Part shown: positions 37,174 to 47,319 of the stretch, in pieces
Position numbering within the stretch: the stretch's first letter is position 1
Layout: each line of letters opens with the position of its first letter
Assembly (NCBI RefSeq): GCF_018860165.1
Contig: NZ_JAHKNG010000002.1
Location: 62,001-126,000, forward strand
Direction of reading: 5' to 3'
Source of the DNA: Paracoccus marinaquae
Lineage (GTDB): Bacteria; Pseudomonadota; Alphaproteobacteria; Rhodobacterales; Rhodobacteraceae
DNA: 64,000 nucleotides
Notes under the pieces: model-generated
The model's database searches: none
The model's input: the letters and a program-made list of their open reading frames with translations, nothing else
Told to the model about the DNA's origin: nothing
Made by a program: the position numbers and the translations under genes

Positions 37174-37743
37174 ATGAACCCGGGTTCAGCCGCCGAGGAA
37201 TCCGCGCCCGAGGCGTTGCTGCGCCAGATCCGCATCAAGGCACGGGCCGACGAGCTGTGGCATCTCCGTGATTGTCCCGCGGGCACCCAGGTGCTGGTGC
37301 AGGGCGTCGCCACGCCCGATCTGTTCGTCCTGCAGGGTGGGCTTGTGAAACTGGACTATCTGACCCCGGACGGTCGTGAACGGATCAAAAGCTTCATCGT
37401 CGACCGTGGCCTCTTCGCCATCGAGGATGCGGACCTGTCCTTCGGCGCCCGCACGCTCGAGCCGTCGCAGATCGTGCGGCTGCCGATCGGCTGGGCGCGG
37501 GCGCAGCTGGCGCAGGATATGGTGCTGCGGCAGGCCTATGCCGATTTCACCGACTGGCTGCGGCTGCGCAAGGCCCGGCGCGAGCAGTTGCTGCTCTGTG
37601 CCTCGGCCGAGGAACGCTATCGGCTGCTCTGCGAACACGAGCCCGGCCTGATCCGCCGCCTGTCGCAGGGCGATATCGCCCGCTATCTGGGCATCACCCC
37701 GGTCGCCTTCAGCCGGATCAAGCGGCGGCTGCGCGGCGGCTGA
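37174..37743 (+). CDS. Crp/Fnr-family transcription regulator
   Basis: A 189-residue regulator beginning MNPGSAAEESAPEALL. The cyclic-nucleotide-binding-like fold covers about residues 20-110 (GTQVLVQGVATPDLFVLQGG). A C-terminal helix-turn-helix (LSQGDIARYLGITPVAFSRIKRRL, about 163-186) has the SR-x-KR pattern of this family. There is no N-terminal cysteine cluster, so it does not sense oxygen as FNR does, and no clear cAMP-binding Arg-Ser pair. It is divergent from the SDR gene and tail to tail with rsmA. Confidence 0.85.
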   Translation: MNPGSAAEESAPEALLRQIRIKARADELWHLRDCPAGTQVLVQGVATPDLFVLQGGLVKLDYLTPDGRERIKSFIVDRGLFAIEDADLSFGARTLEPSQIVRLPIGWARAQLAQDMVLRQAYADFTDWLRLRKARREQLLLCASAEERYRLLCEHEPGLIRRLSQGDIARYLGITPVAFSRIKRRLRGG

Positions 37744-37754
37744 CCCTCGCCATT

Positions 37755-38615
37755 CTATGGCGTACCTGCGTCACGCCGGGCCTGAAGCGCCCGTGCCAGC
37801 GTGCAGAAACGCTCAAGCTCGATCTCCTCGGCCCGCGCCGTGGGGGCAATGCCGGCCTGATCCAGCAACGCCTCGATCTGCGGGTGCAGGCCGCGCAGGC
37901 TGGCGCGCAGCATCTTGCGGCGCTGGTTGAAGGCGGCGGCGGTGATCTGCGACAGGATCGCCGGATCGGCAGGAAAGCGCGGTCCCGGCAGCGCGGTCAG
38001 CTGGACGACTGCGGAATGGATCTTGGGCCCGGGCACGAAGGCCTCGGGCGGCAGCGTCATCACGATGCGCGCATCCGCCCGCCATTGCGCCAGCAGGGCC
38101 AGCCGGCCATAGGCCTTGCTGCCGGGCCGGGCCACGATCCGTTCGGCGACCTCCTTCTGGAACATCAGCGTCAGCGATTGCCAGAAGGGCGGCCAGTCGG
38201 CCGGGGTCAGCCAGCGGATCAGCAATTCGGTGCCGATATTGTAGGGCAGGTTGGCGGCCACGCGGATCGGCGGGGTCAGATGCTGCAGCGGGTCGATCTG
38301 CAGGGCATCGCCATGGATGACGGACAGCCGGCCCGGATAGGCGGCGGCGATCTCGGCCAGCGCGGGCAGGGCGCGGGCGTCCTTTTCGATCGCCAGCACA
38401 TGGCGCGCGCCCTCGGCCAGCAGGCCGCGGGTCAGCCCGCCGGGGCCGGGGCCGATCTCCAGCACGTCGCATTCGTCCAGATCGCCGGCCTGCCGGGCGA
38501 TCTTGGCGGTCAGGTTCAGATCCAGCAGGAAGTTCTGGCCAAGCTGCTTCTTCGCCCGCAGATCGTGGCGGGCGATGACCTCGCGCAGCGGCGGCAGATT
38601 GTCGATGCTGCTCAT
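37755..38615 (-). CDS. rsmA: 16S rRNA dimethyladenosine transferase (KsgA)
   Basis: Dimethylates two adjacent adenines near the 3' end of 16S rRNA late in 30S assembly. The 286-residue protein has [20 protein letters not shown] (17-36), the SAM loop [14 protein letters not shown] (about 52-65) and the catalytic [10 protein letters not shown] near 121-130. The start codon overlaps the pdxA stop (ATGA). It is the last gene of the lptF-lptG-lptD-surA-pdxA-rsmA run. Confidence 0.96.
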   Translation of the reverse strand: MSSIDNLPPLREVIARHDLRAKKQLGQNFLLDLNLTAKIARQAGDLDECDVLEIGPGPGGLTRGLLAEGARHVLAIEKDARALPALAEIAAAYPGRLSVIHGDALQIDPLQHLTPPIRVAANLPYNIGTELLIRWLTPADWPPFWQSLTLMFQKEVAERIVARPGSKAYGRLALLAQWRADARIVMTLPPEAFVPGPKIHSAVVQLTALPGPRFPADPAILSQITAAAFNQRRKMLRASLRGLHPQIEALLDQAGIAPTARAEEIELERFCTLARALQARRDAGTP

Positions 38616-39577
38616 CGCCGCTGGGCGGCCATGTCGCGGGCCATGCGAAGCGCGGCGATGGTCGAGGCAGGATCGGCGCGGCCCTGACCCGCAATGTCGA
38701 AGGCGGTGCCGTGATCGGGCGAGGTGCGGATGAAGGGCAGGCCCAGCGTGACATTCACCCCGCCGGCGAAATCCAGCGTCTTGATCGGGATCAGCGCCTG
38801 ATCGTGATAGGCACAGACCGCCGCGTCCCAGCGGGCGCGGGCCGGGGCATGAAACATCGTGTCGGCGGGCAGCGGGCCCGCGATGTCCAGCCCCTCGGCC
38901 CGCAGCCGGGCGATCAGCGGGGCGATGCGGTCGGCCTCCTGCCGGCCCATCGTGCCGCCCTCGCCGGCATGCGGGTTCAGCCCGGCCACGGCGATGCGCG
39001 GGTCGGGGATGCCGAAATCGCGGATCAGGGCGGCATGGGTGATGCGCACTGCCTGTTCCAGCACCTCGTCGGTCAGCGCGGCGGGAACCTGTTCCAGCGG
39101 GATATGGATGGTCGCGGGCACCACCCGGCAGGGCGGCGTCACCGTGGTCGAGGCCAGCATCATCGCCACCGGCAGATCGCCGGCCAGATGGGCGAGAAAC
39201 TCGGTATGGCCCGGAAAGGCGAAGCCCGCACCTTGCTTCAGCGCCTGCTTGCTGATCGGCAGGGTGGTGAGGGCCGCGGCCTCGCCGCGGGTGATCAGAT
39301 CGACCGCGCGGGCGATCACCTCGACCACGCCCGCGGCATTGGCTGGGTCGGGACGGCCGGGCGTGCGCGGGGCGGCGAAATCGTGGCGCAGGACCGGCAG
39401 CCTGCCGACGGGCACCGGGTCCGAGGGGGCGGTGATCTCGCAGAAATCAGTGCCGGGCGGCAGGTGCCGCGGATCGCCGATCCAGACGAAATCCACCCCC
39501 GATGCCAGCGCCAGCGGGGCCAGTTCGGGGCCGATGCCGGCCGGCTCGCCGCAGGTCAGCAGGATACGGTGCGGCAT
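38612..39577 (-). CDS. pdxA: 4-hydroxythreonine-4-phosphate dehydrogenase
   Basis: Oxidises 4-phosphohydroxy-L-threonine in the pyridoxal-5'-phosphate pathway. The 321-residue protein begins [20 protein letters not shown]. The metal-binding histidines are visible in [12 protein letters not shown], the [15 protein letters not shown] segment and [11 protein letters not shown]. The start at 39577 lies four bases after the surA stop; the frame stays open upstream within surA, but without homology. surA-pdxA-ksgA is a well-known conserved gene order in proteobacteria. Confidence 0.95.
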   Translation of the reverse strand: MPHRILLTCGEPAGIGPELAPLALASGVDFVWIGDPRHLPPGTDFCEITAPSDPVPVGRLPVLRHDFAAPRTPGRPDPANAAGVVEVIARAVDLITRGEAAALTTLPISKQALKQGAGFAFPGHTEFLAHLAGDLPVAMMLASTTVTPPCRVVPATIHIPLEQVPAALTDEVLEQAVRITHAALIRDFGIPDPRIAVAGLNPHAGEGGTMGRQEADRIAPLIARLRAEGLDIAGPLPADTMFHAPARARWDAAVCAYHDQALIPIKTLDFAGGVNVTLGLPFIRTSPDHGTAFDIAGQGRADPASTIAALRMARDMAAQRR

Positions 39578-39581
39578 CGGC

Positions 39582-40850
39582 TCAGGGCCGCCGGATGACC
39601 GCATTGGCGCGGAGCTCGGCCAGATAGGCGTCGGCGGCGAGGCTTGCCTTGCGGTTGAACAGCTCGTCGCGGACGAGGTCGCGGCTGGGCAGCGCATCGG
39701 CCGCCGGCACCGCGGCTTCGACCCCGTCATCGGGCAGGGCGGTGGTCGCCACCTCCTGCCGGGCCTCGGCCAGAAGGGCCGGCTCGCGCGAACACAGCAC
39801 GACCAGATCGGCGGCGCCGCCATAGCTGACCACCCCGGTTTCGCCATCGTCCATCGAGGCCAGCTGCGTGGCGATCAGGGTCGGGATGGCGTTCTGCGAC
39901 TGGGTCTGCCGCGTGATCATCGGCGCGACCTCGGGGCCGACCTCGACATAAAGATCGTCGCAGCCAAGGGTGCGGGCGGCGATCTGGGCGGCCTCGGCCG
40001 CCGAGGCCAGGCGCAGCGTCATGTAGTCAAGGACCTGCTCGCGGGCGCCGGGACGCAGGGTGCCCTGCTCGTCGCGCAGGAAGAACAGGATCACCGCGCC
40101 CTGAACGGTCAGCGGCTGGCTAACCTGCCCGGGACTCAGCGACAGCAGGATCGGGCGCAGCGAGGGCGGCAGGTTTTCCAGATCGACCCAGTTGAGGCGC
40201 CCGCCGGCACCGGCCGAACCGGCGGCCGAATATTGCCGCGCGGCGGCGGCGAACTGCGCCTCCGAGGTGACCGAGGCGGCGATCGAACTGGCGCGGTTCA
40301 TGGCCGCCTGTTCCTGTCCCGGCGGTGCCGGAATGACCAGTTCGGAAACCAGCACGCGGCTGATGACCGGGGTTTCGATCTGGCGCTTCAATTCCTGATC
40401 GACCTCGGCATCCGAGACGGTGATCTGCGCGGTCAGCCGTTGGCGGACGACCGCGCGCCAGACGAGGCCGGCCTCGACGTAGTCGCGAAAGATCTGCGGC
40501 TCGACCCCGGCCTGGCCGAGGGCCTCGGTGAATTCCGCCGCGCTCATCCCGGCGCGGCTGGCGAATTCCTCGAGGCCGGTCTGCATCCCTTCCTCGGTCG
40601 TGGCGATGCCCATCTGCTCGGCCGCATAGAGGCGCAGCCGGTCGTTGATCAGCGCCTGCTCGACGGTGGCGTCGTCGCCGGCCGTGCCGAGGACCTGCAT
40701 GAAACGGGCCCGCTGCGCGATCTCATAGCGGGTGACGGCACGGTCGTTGACATAGACGACCGGCTCGAACGGGTTCTGGGCGACGGCCGGGGCGATCGCG
40801 CCAAGAAACAGGCCCGCCGCCAGGGCGAAGCCGGGAAGGAAATGCCGCAT
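39582..40850 (-). CDS. surA: SurA-like periplasmic peptidyl-prolyl isomerase/chaperone
   Basis: Predicted chaperone for outer-membrane beta-barrel proteins, including LptD encoded directly upstream. The start at 40850 gives a 422-residue precursor with a signal peptide (MRHFLPGFALAAGLFLGAIA, then PAVAQ). The N-terminal SurA_N helical region covers about 25-170. One parvulin-type rotamase domain follows (about 170-285; VSELVIPAPPGQEQAAMNRA, GGRLNWVDLENLPPSLRPIL). The sequence shows one recognisable parvulin domain, not the two of the E. coli protein. The lptD-surA-pdxA-rsmA order supports the identification. Confidence 0.85.
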   Translation of the reverse strand: MRHFLPGFALAAGLFLGAIAPAVAQNPFEPVVYVNDRAVTRYEIAQRARFMQVLGTAGDDATVEQALINDRLRLYAAEQMGIATTEEGMQTGLEEFASRAGMSAAEFTEALGQAGVEPQIFRDYVEAGLVWRAVVRQRLTAQITVSDAEVDQELKRQIETPVISRVLVSELVIPAPPGQEQAAMNRASSIAASVTSEAQFAAAARQYSAAGSAGAGGRLNWVDLENLPPSLRPILLSLSPGQVSQPLTVQGAVILFFLRDEQGTLRPGAREQVLDYMTLRLASAAEAAQIAARTLGCDDLYVEVGPEVAPMITRQTQSQNAIPTLIATQLASMDDGETGVVSYGGAADLVVLCSREPALLAEARQEVATTALPDDGVEAAVPAADALPSRDLVRDELFNRKASLAADAYLAELRANAVIRRP

Positions 40851-40882
40851 CTGCTGCCCCCAAATCATTCGTTGCCGCAAGA

Positions 40883-43270
40883 CTAGCGCATGCAACTGCG
40901 CCGCGCCACCGTGCCCGGGCCCTCATTCTGGCTGCCGAAACCGGCCAGCCGGACCGACAGGTCGAAACTGGTCTCGGGCCGCACGTCGCCCGTCTCGGTA
41001 AAGCGCCTGGACAGGCCCATTTCCACCGTCAGGCACTCGTTGCGATAGGTCAGGTCCAGCGAAGCCTCCTGCGCCTGATTGGCGGCAAAATCATAGCGCG
41101 TATCCGCCACCCCCCACCAGCCCTCGGCGATCTGCCAGCCGATATTGGCCACCAGTTCGCTGGTATCGTCGTCGCGCTGCTCGTTCTCGTCGCTGTCGAT
41201 CCACAGATATCCCGCCGACAGTTGCAGATCGGGCCGGATCCAGCCGACGCGCAATTCGTTGCGCGAGAAGACGAAGGACTCGTTGAACAGGGCGCGGTTG
41301 GCGATCGCCAGACCGGTGCCGCTGTCGAACTGCGCGCCCAGAAGCCAGTCCGAGCTGCGCCCGGTCAGCGGCGAATCGGCTGCAAAAACCTCGTCCTCGC
41401 GCGTGCGCAGCACCTTGCCGCCGGTCACCCCCAGCGACCAGCCGGTCGGGTCGATCCGGGTCCAGGTGACGCCGATATTGGCGCGCAGCCCGTTCTCGCG
41501 CGCATCCCAGCCGGGGAACCGGTTGGCGGAAAAGAGATTGCCCTCGTCGAATTCGATCAGGCGGCTGTCCTCGTTCGGGATGTCGTCGTCCTGACCCGGC
41601 GGCGACCACAGGATCTGGGCCACCGGCTCGACCATATGGGTGGCGCCGGTGCCGTCGCTGCCCATCAGCGGCCAGCGCAGTTCGACCCCGACCACCGGAT
41701 CGGCGCGGGTGACGATATCGTCGTAATTGCGGTCCTGCGAGATGCGGTAGATATCGGCGTCGAGGCCCGCGATCACGGCGCCGACGACCCCGCCCGGCAG
41801 GATCTCGCTGCGCCGCCAGTCAAGTCCCAGCGAGGCGCGCGCCATGTCCCGGCCGATCGCGTCCTGATCCGAGGGACGGCGCTGCGCGTGGATCGACCAT
41901 TCCATCACCCCCATGCCGCCGATCAGGCCGGGGGTGAAGCGGCGCTGCCAGAGGATGTCGGCCACCTGCGCCGGCTCGGTCTCGTTGTCCACGTCCTCGC
42001 GCAGGGTCTCGTAATTGCCGATCCGGCCGAAGAACAGCAGCTCGCGGGTAACCCGTTCAAGGGTGATGCCGCTCCACAGCCGGTCGGCATCGCTGATGTC
42101 GTAATCCAGCAGATAGCCGCGATCCGAGGCCATCTGCAGTTGCAGCCCCATCCGGTAGCCGCGCGGCAATTCATAGACCGCGTTGGCGAAGATATAGCCG
42201 CGGGTCTCGCCCGGCTGGATGTCGTCGCGGGTGACGGCGCCGTTCCATTCGGCCGCGCCGCCCTGCCAGGCCTGCCGGTAACGCAGTTCCAGCGTCCGGG
42301 TCCAGCTGGCCGAGACATAGGGGGTGAAGGTCAGGTCGGCGTGATCGCCGAGGGTCTGGAAATAGGGCAGCTTGATCCCGAAGCCGAGATTCGATGTGGT
42401 CCGGATCTCGGGACGCAGAAAGCCCGACCTGCGCTCGACCGTGGGATCGGGCGCGGTGATGGTGAAGGGCAGGGCGGCAATCGGGACGCCGAAGGCGCGC
42501 AGTTGCGGCCGGTCGATGGTCATTAGCCGCGTCTCGGCGTCATGGGTGACGTTGCGGGCGCGGATCTCCCACAGCGGCGTCGGATCGTTGGCGCAGACCT
42601 GACAGCTCGAGGCGGCGACCTGCCTCAGGCTGGTCATGCGGCCGCCGCCGGTCCGGACCAGTTCCTCCGAGGCGAGCTGCAGTTCGCGGGCGATCATCAG
42701 CCGGGCCCCGCGGATGATGCCGTCCTGCAGCTTGCGGTCAAGCTGGGCGGAATCGGCAATCAGCACGGCCTCGTCGTCGGGGTTGATCGCGCCGGGGCGG
42801 GACAGGTGGATCGGCCCCTCGATGGTCAGGTCGCCGCTGGCGCCATCGACGATCAGCCGCGAGGCGACCAGCCGCGCGCCCTGATACCAGATCACCACCC
42901 CCCCCGCGGCGATCAGCGTCCGGTCGCCCTGCAGGATCATGGTGTCGGCCAGCACGGTGGCCGCATCCTCCTCCGCGCCTGGGGCCGGGCGGCTTTCCAG
43001 CGTGACATCGGCATCGGGCGCGGCGGTTTTCAGCTGTGGCGCGCTCGAGCCCGGATCGCCGAAGGTCAGATCGTCCAGCCGCGTGGCCGCCGGCGCCAGT
43101 GCCGCCTCGCCCGAGGTGGTGGTCAGCGGCGCCCCGGCCATGCCCGGCCCCGAAAGCCCCTCGCCTGCCAGCGACTGCGGCAGCGCCGGCAGCGGTGCCG
43201 CAGTCCACGCGGCCAGACCGGTCAGCAGACCGGCCGTTCGCGTCAGGCGTTTCAGCCCTGCAGGCGTCAT
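40883..43270 (-). CDS. lptD: LPS-assembly outer-membrane protein LptD
   Basis: Inserts lipopolysaccharide into the outer leaflet of the outer membrane. The 795-residue precursor has a signal peptide (about residues 1-32) and a variable Ala/Pro-rich linker. The OstA/LptA-like beta-jellyroll covers about 105-230 (ADTMILQGDRTLIAAGGVVI, IEGPIHLSRPG). A C-terminal barrel follows with SGFLRPEIRTTSNLGFGIKL and GVELRWPL. Cysteines SCQVC near 216-220 and the late ECLTVEMGLSRRF plus terminal CMR could form the disulfides known for LptD. The start overlaps the lptG stop (ATGA). Confidence 0.94.
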   Translation of the reverse strand: MTPAGLKRLTRTAGLLTGLAAWTAAPLPALPQSLAGEGLSGPGMAGAPLTTTSGEAALAPAATRLDDLTFGDPGSSAPQLKTAAPDADVTLESRPAPGAEEDAATVLADTMILQGDRTLIAAGGVVIWYQGARLVASRLIVDGASGDLTIEGPIHLSRPGAINPDDEAVLIADSAQLDRKLQDGIIRGARLMIARELQLASEELVRTGGGRMTSLRQVAASSCQVCANDPTPLWEIRARNVTHDAETRLMTIDRPQLRAFGVPIAALPFTITAPDPTVERRSGFLRPEIRTTSNLGFGIKLPYFQTLGDHADLTFTPYVSASWTRTLELRYRQAWQGGAAEWNGAVTRDDIQPGETRGYIFANAVYELPRGYRMGLQLQMASDRGYLLDYDISDADRLWSGITLERVTRELLFFGRIGNYETLREDVDNETEPAQVADILWQRRFTPGLIGGMGVMEWSIHAQRRPSDQDAIGRDMARASLGLDWRRSEILPGGVVGAVIAGLDADIYRISQDRNYDDIVTRADPVVGVELRWPLMGSDGTGATHMVEPVAQILWSPPGQDDDIPNEDSRLIEFDEGNLFSANRFPGWDARENGLRANIGVTWTRIDPTGWSLGVTGGKVLRTREDEVFAADSPLTGRSSDWLLGAQFDSGTGLAIANRALFNESFVFSRNELRVGWIRPDLQLSAGYLWIDSDENEQRDDDTSELVANIGWQIAEGWWGVADTRYDFAANQAQEASLDLTYRNECLTVEMGLSRRFTETGDVRPETSFDLSVRLAGFGSQNEGPGTVARRSCMR

Positions 43271-44376
43271 CCGTCCTCCCGTTGCAGGATCAGCGCCAGC
43301 GCCAGCATCGCGCCGACCAGAGGCGGCGACCAGGCTGCCATGGCCGGGGTGATCTGCCCGTTATCGCCCAGAACCTGGGCCAGATTGCGCAAAAAGAACA
43401 GACCGATCCCGGCGCCGAAGGCCAGAAGGACGGCGATGCCGACATTCCTGCCACGGATATGCTGCATGGTGAAAGCGGCGGCGATCAGGACCATCGCCGC
43501 CATCAGCAGCGGCCGGGCCAGTTCCATCTGGAACCAGACGCGGTGGCGGGCGGCGGAAAAGCCGGCGCGTTCCAGCCCGGCGATGAAGCCCGGCAATTGC
43601 CAGACCGGCACCGATTCGGGGCGGCCGAACCCCTCGCGGATGCGCTGCGCGGTCAGATCCGAGGCCAGGCTCAGCGTCTCGGTGCTGCCGGCCGCGGCCT
43701 CCGGGTTCGGCTGGTCCAGCGGATAGTCGCGCACCCCGCTCAGCTGCCATTCGCCGCTGCCCAGCCGCGCCTCGCGCGCCTCGATCCGGCGCACCGGGCC
43801 GCTGTCCTGGTCGAAGACCATGAAGCTTGCGTCATAAAGGGTCGTCGCGTCCGGGCTGGCGCGGCGGGCGCGGATGACGATCTGGCCGGCCTCCTCGCCA
43901 TCCTCGGTCACCGCCTGGCGCAGCCAGACCGCGCTGTCGCCGACCGAGACGGTCTGCCGCCCGTCGCGCTCGATCTCGGCCACCGCCTCGTCAAAATGCC
44001 GCCCCGTGACCGCCACCATCGGGTTCAGCAGCGCCACCGTCAGCGCGCCGACCAGCGCCGCCGTGACCGCCGGCGCAGTCACCACCTTCAGCCCCGAGCG
44101 GCCAGAGGCGCGGATCGCCACCATCTCCGAACTCCAGGCCAGCCCCAAAAACAGCGCGATCCCGGCCAGCACGGTGATCAGCGGCAGGATCGAGTAGAAA
44201 CTGTCGGCGATGTTCAGCCCGGCCAGCCGCGCGGCGCCCGACAGGCCGATATCGGCCCCGGCAAAGCGGCGGATCATCTCGATCATGTCGACCAGCAGCA
44301 GGATCAGCAGGAAGACCCCGGCGATCAGCAGGAACTGGCGCAGAAACCGCCGCGCGACATAGCGGGCGAGGATCAT
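43267..44376 (-). CDS. lptG: LPS export permease LptG
   Basis: Inner-membrane half of the LptB2FG extractor. The 369-residue protein starts MILARYVARRFLRQFLLIAG at 44376, overlapping the lptF stop (ATGA). Three N-terminal membrane helices, a periplasmic jellyroll region (about 120-270) and three C-terminal helices give the YjgP/YjgQ topology. The ATPase LptB is not in the window. The open stretch upstream to 44493 lies inside lptF and is not used. Confidence 0.93.
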   Translation of the reverse strand: MILARYVARRFLRQFLLIAGVFLLILLLVDMIEMIRRFAGADIGLSGAARLAGLNIADSFYSILPLITVLAGIALFLGLAWSSEMVAIRASGRSGLKVVTAPAVTAALVGALTVALLNPMVAVTGRHFDEAVAEIERDGRQTVSVGDSAVWLRQAVTEDGEEAGQIVIRARRASPDATTLYDASFMVFDQDSGPVRRIEAREARLGSGEWQLSGVRDYPLDQPNPEAAAGSTETLSLASDLTAQRIREGFGRPESVPVWQLPGFIAGLERAGFSAARHRVWFQMELARPLLMAAMVLIAAAFTMQHIRGRNVGIAVLLAFGAGIGLFFLRNLAQVLGDNGQITPAMAAWSPPLVGAMLALALILQREDG

Positions 44377-45512
44377 GTCGCCGCCCCCCCGGAGCCGCGC
44401 CCGCCGCGCGGCCGCCCTGGCCGCGCCGCCAGCCACAGCAGCAGGATGCAAAGCCCGATCCCGACCAGCGCCGGCACATACAGCACGGGCCATTGCGTGG
44501 GATCGCGCCCGGCCTGATTGGCGGCGGCATTGGTCAGGAACTGCACCAGGATCAGCCCCATGATCGCCCAGATCACCTGCTTCCAGACGCCAAAGCGCGA
44601 ATAGCCGCCGATCAGCAGCGTCGCAAAGCCGATCATCGCCGCGATCGGCGACAGCAGCGGCTGGGCGAAACGCTCATGCGCCTCGCGCCGGGCATCGGCC
44701 GGGTCGGCGCCGGTCGCCTCCAGCAATTCGCGGTCGGGACTGAGCAGCCGCAGGGTCGAATAGTCGCGCAGGTCGCTGCCGCGCCGGCCGCCGCCATGCA
44801 GCATCGCCCCGATGTCATAGCTCAGCTCGTCAAAGCGGGTGACCGCCAGCCGGCGCTGATCGCCCTCGATGCGCAGGTTCTGCGACATGCCGTCCAGCAG
44901 GATCAGCACCGGCCCGGTCTCGTTGCGCGCCGCCAGCGCCTCCTCCGAGGTATAGGTGTACTGGTCGGCCGGATCGCGGGCATCCTCGATGAAGACATCC
45001 AGCAGCCGCCCGTCGGCGGCAATGTCGCGCACATAGACGGTGATGCCGTCGGTCGGATACTGGAAGGTGCCCGGCCGCAGCGCCTGGACGGTGACATCCT
45101 CGGCCAGTTCGCTCTGCCGGTCCGACAGGCGCATGCGGGCGGTCGGGACCAGCCCGTGGATCAGCACCGTCACCAGCAGCCCGACGAACAGGCCGAAGAC
45201 CAGCACCGGCTGCGCCAGCCGCCAGGGCGACAGCCCCGCCGCCTGCATCGCCACCAGTTCGGATTCGTTTGCCAGCCGGTTGGTGCCATAGGCGGTGGCC
45301 GCGAAGGCCGCCACCGGCAGCACGACCGAAATCACCAGCGGCAGGGTCAGGACGGTGAATTCCAGCACCACCAGCGCCGTGCGGCCGTCGTTCAGCAGGT
45401 CGTCGAACAGGCTGGCGGCCCGGTTGATCCAGTAGACCGACACCAGCACCAGCGCGAAAAAGCCGAACAGCGTCAGCATCTGGCTGAGAATGTATCGGTC
45501 GATCCGGGGCAT
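44373..45512 (-). CDS. lptF: LPS export permease LptF
   Basis: Partner of LptG in the inner-membrane LPS transporter. The 379-residue protein begins MPRIDRYILSQMLTLFGFFA with a first membrane helix. SELVAMQAAGLSPWRLAQPVL (about 84-104) is the cytoplasmic coupling helix, a periplasmic domain follows, and helices near the end include FATLLIGGYSRFG. It is the first gene of the operon that continues through rsmA. A 119-base gap to the divergent pepA gene holds the promoters for both. Confidence 0.93.
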   Translation of the reverse strand: MPRIDRYILSQMLTLFGFFALVLVSVYWINRAASLFDDLLNDGRTALVVLEFTVLTLPLVISVVLPVAAFAATAYGTNRLANESELVAMQAAGLSPWRLAQPVLVFGLFVGLLVTVLIHGLVPTARMRLSDRQSELAEDVTVQALRPGTFQYPTDGITVYVRDIAADGRLLDVFIEDARDPADQYTYTSEEALAARNETGPVLILLDGMSQNLRIEGDQRRLAVTRFDELSYDIGAMLHGGGRRGSDLRDYSTLRLLSPDRELLEATGADPADARREAHERFAQPLLSPIAAMIGFATLLIGGYSRFGVWKQVIWAIMGLILVQFLTNAAANQAGRDPTQWPVLYVPALVGIGLCILLLWLAARPGRPRGGRGSGGAAT

Positions 45513-45631
45513 CGCGGGCGCTGTCTTTCTGATCCAGAGGCACAGGTCCCTGATTAGCCCGAAGGAGGGCTCTGGCCAAGGCCCGGCGGCGAGTCTAGGC
45601 TCCGGCCCTGCCGAGATGCGAGGAGCCGGAC

Positions 45632-47152
45632 ATGACGCAGCCCGTGGAAATCACCTTCACCCAGATCGCCGCCGACAGGCTTGCAGGCCACGAAGGGCGC
45701 GTGGCGCTGATCGTGGCGCCGGATGGGCGGCTGCCTGCCGGCCTGCCGCGCGCCGCACGCGAGGCGGCGGCCCGCGCCCTGGCCTCGAAGGCGGGCAAGG
45801 CGCTGAAGCCGGGCGGATCGCTGGAGCTTGCTTTTCCCGCCGGCATGGCGGCCGAGGCGCTGCAACTTGTGGCCCTGCCTGCCGGTGCCGCCGTGTCGGA
45901 CGCCCGCAAGGCCGGCGCCGCCATCGGTGCCAAGCTGGGCAAGGCGCATACGCTGGTTCTGGCCGGCGCGCACAAACGGGCGGCCGAGATCGCCCTGGGT
46001 CTGGCGCTGCGCGGCTATGATTTCACCGCCTACCAGACCAGGTCCGAGGCGGAGGATGCCGAAGCCGGCGAGGCTGCGGCCGAGGCCGGTGGCGAGGACA
46101 GTCCCGCCCCCGAAAAGGCCCGCGTCACCTTCATGGTGAAGGATCCCGAGGCGCTGGCCAAGGCGGCGAAGGACGGCGCGGCGGTGGCCGAGGGGGTGTT
46201 CTTCACCCGCGATCTGGTCAATGAGCCGGCCAATGTCCTGACCACCGCCGATTTCGCCGACCGCCTGAAGGCGATGGAGGAAATCGGGCTGAGTGTCGAG
46301 GTTCTGGACGAGGACGAGCTTCGCAAATTGGGGATGCGCGCGCTTCTGGGCGTGGGTCAGGGCAGCGAAAGCCCCTCGAAGGTCGTGGTGATGCGCTGGA
46401 ACGGCGGCGGGGACGAGGCGCCGCTGGCGCTGGTCGGCAAGGGCGTCGTGTTCGATTCGGGCGGGATCTCGATCAAGCCCGCCGCCGGCATGGAAGAGAT
46501 GACCATGGACATGGGCGGTGCGGGCGTGGTGGCGGGCGTGCTGCGCACCCTGGCGCTGCGCCGCGCCAAGGCCAATGTCGTGGGTCTTGTCGGGCTGGTC
46601 GAGAACATGCCCGATGGCCGCGCGCAGCGCCCCGGCGACATCGTGAAATCGATGAAGGGCGACACCATCGAGGTCATCAATACCGACGCCGAGGGCCGCC
46701 TCGTGCTGGCCGATGTGCTGTGGTATGCGCAGACCCGGTTCGAGCCTTCGGCGGTGATCGATCTGGCCACCCTGACCGGCGCCGTCATCATCGCGCTGGG
46801 ACACGAGAATGCCGGCATCTTCGCCAATGACGACAAGCTGGCAGCGGGCATCCTGTCGGCCGCCGGCGCCGAGGGCGAGGGCGCCTGGCGGCTGCCGCTG
46901 GGGGCGGCCTATGACAAGCAGATCAAGTCTCGGCTGGCCGACATGAAGAATACCGGCGGCCGCCCGGCGGGCTCGATCACCGCGGCGCAGTTCCTGCAGC
47001 GCTTCATCCGCAAGGACCAGGCCTGGGCGCATATCGACATCGCCGGGGTGGCGTTGCCGCCCGCGGCCACCGATTTCGCCCCCAAGGGCGCGACCGGCTG
47101 GGGGGTGATGACGCTGGACCGGCTGATCCGCGACCGTTTCGAGGGGAAATGA
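45632..47152 (+). CDS. pepA: Leucyl aminopeptidase (M17)
   Basis: Cytosolic two-metal aminopeptidase, in some bacteria also a DNA-binding regulator. The 506 residues comprise an N-terminal domain (1-190) and the catalytic domain. The metal-binding KGVVFDSGGISIKPAAGM (about 269-286) and the signature NTDAEGRLVLADVL (about 349-362) are intact. The start at 45632 follows GAGGAGCCGGAC. It is divergent from lptF. A 167-base gap separates it from holC. Confidence 0.96.
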   Translation: MTQPVEITFTQIAADRLAGHEGRVALIVAPDGRLPAGLPRAAREAAARALASKAGKALKPGGSLELAFPAGMAAEALQLVALPAGAAVSDARKAGAAIGAKLGKAHTLVLAGAHKRAAEIALGLALRGYDFTAYQTRSEAEDAEAGEAAAEAGGEDSPAPEKARVTFMVKDPEALAKAAKDGAAVAEGVFFTRDLVNEPANVLTTADFADRLKAMEEIGLSVEVLDEDELRKLGMRALLGVGQGSESPSKVVVMRWNGGGDEAPLALVGKGVVFDSGGISIKPAAGMEEMTMDMGGAGVVAGVLRTLALRRAKANVVGLVGLVENMPDGRAQRPGDIVKSMKGDTIEVINTDAEGRLVLADVLWYAQTRFEPSAVIDLATLTGAVIIALGHENAGIFANDDKLAAGILSAAGAEGEGAWRLPLGAAYDKQIKSRLADMKNTGGRPAGSITAAQFLQRFIRKDQAWAHIDIAGVALPPAATDFAPKGATGWGVMTLDRLIRDRFEGK

Positions 47153-47157
47153 GCCAG

Positions 47158-47292
47158 GCAACGCCCGCAAGCGGTGTACGCGCTGTGCACGTCCGGTGCC
47201 TGCCCGGTGTACGGGACGTGCGGGCCGAAACCCGGCATTTGCTGGCGTTTTCTGGCGGCCCGCCCGTCGCCCCATCACGCGCAACGCCCGCA
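47158..47292 (+). repeat. Repeated motifs in the pepA-holC gap
   Basis: GCAACGCCCGCA occurs at 47158-47169 and again at 47281-47292. Between them, CGGTGTACG occurs twice and GTGCACG or ACGTGCGGG follow each copy. No hairpin with a U-run and no reading frame stand out. The repetition is seen directly; no role is known. Confidence 0.4.
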
Positions 47293-47319
47293 GCCGTTGC
47301 GCAACGCTAGGGCCGGGCG

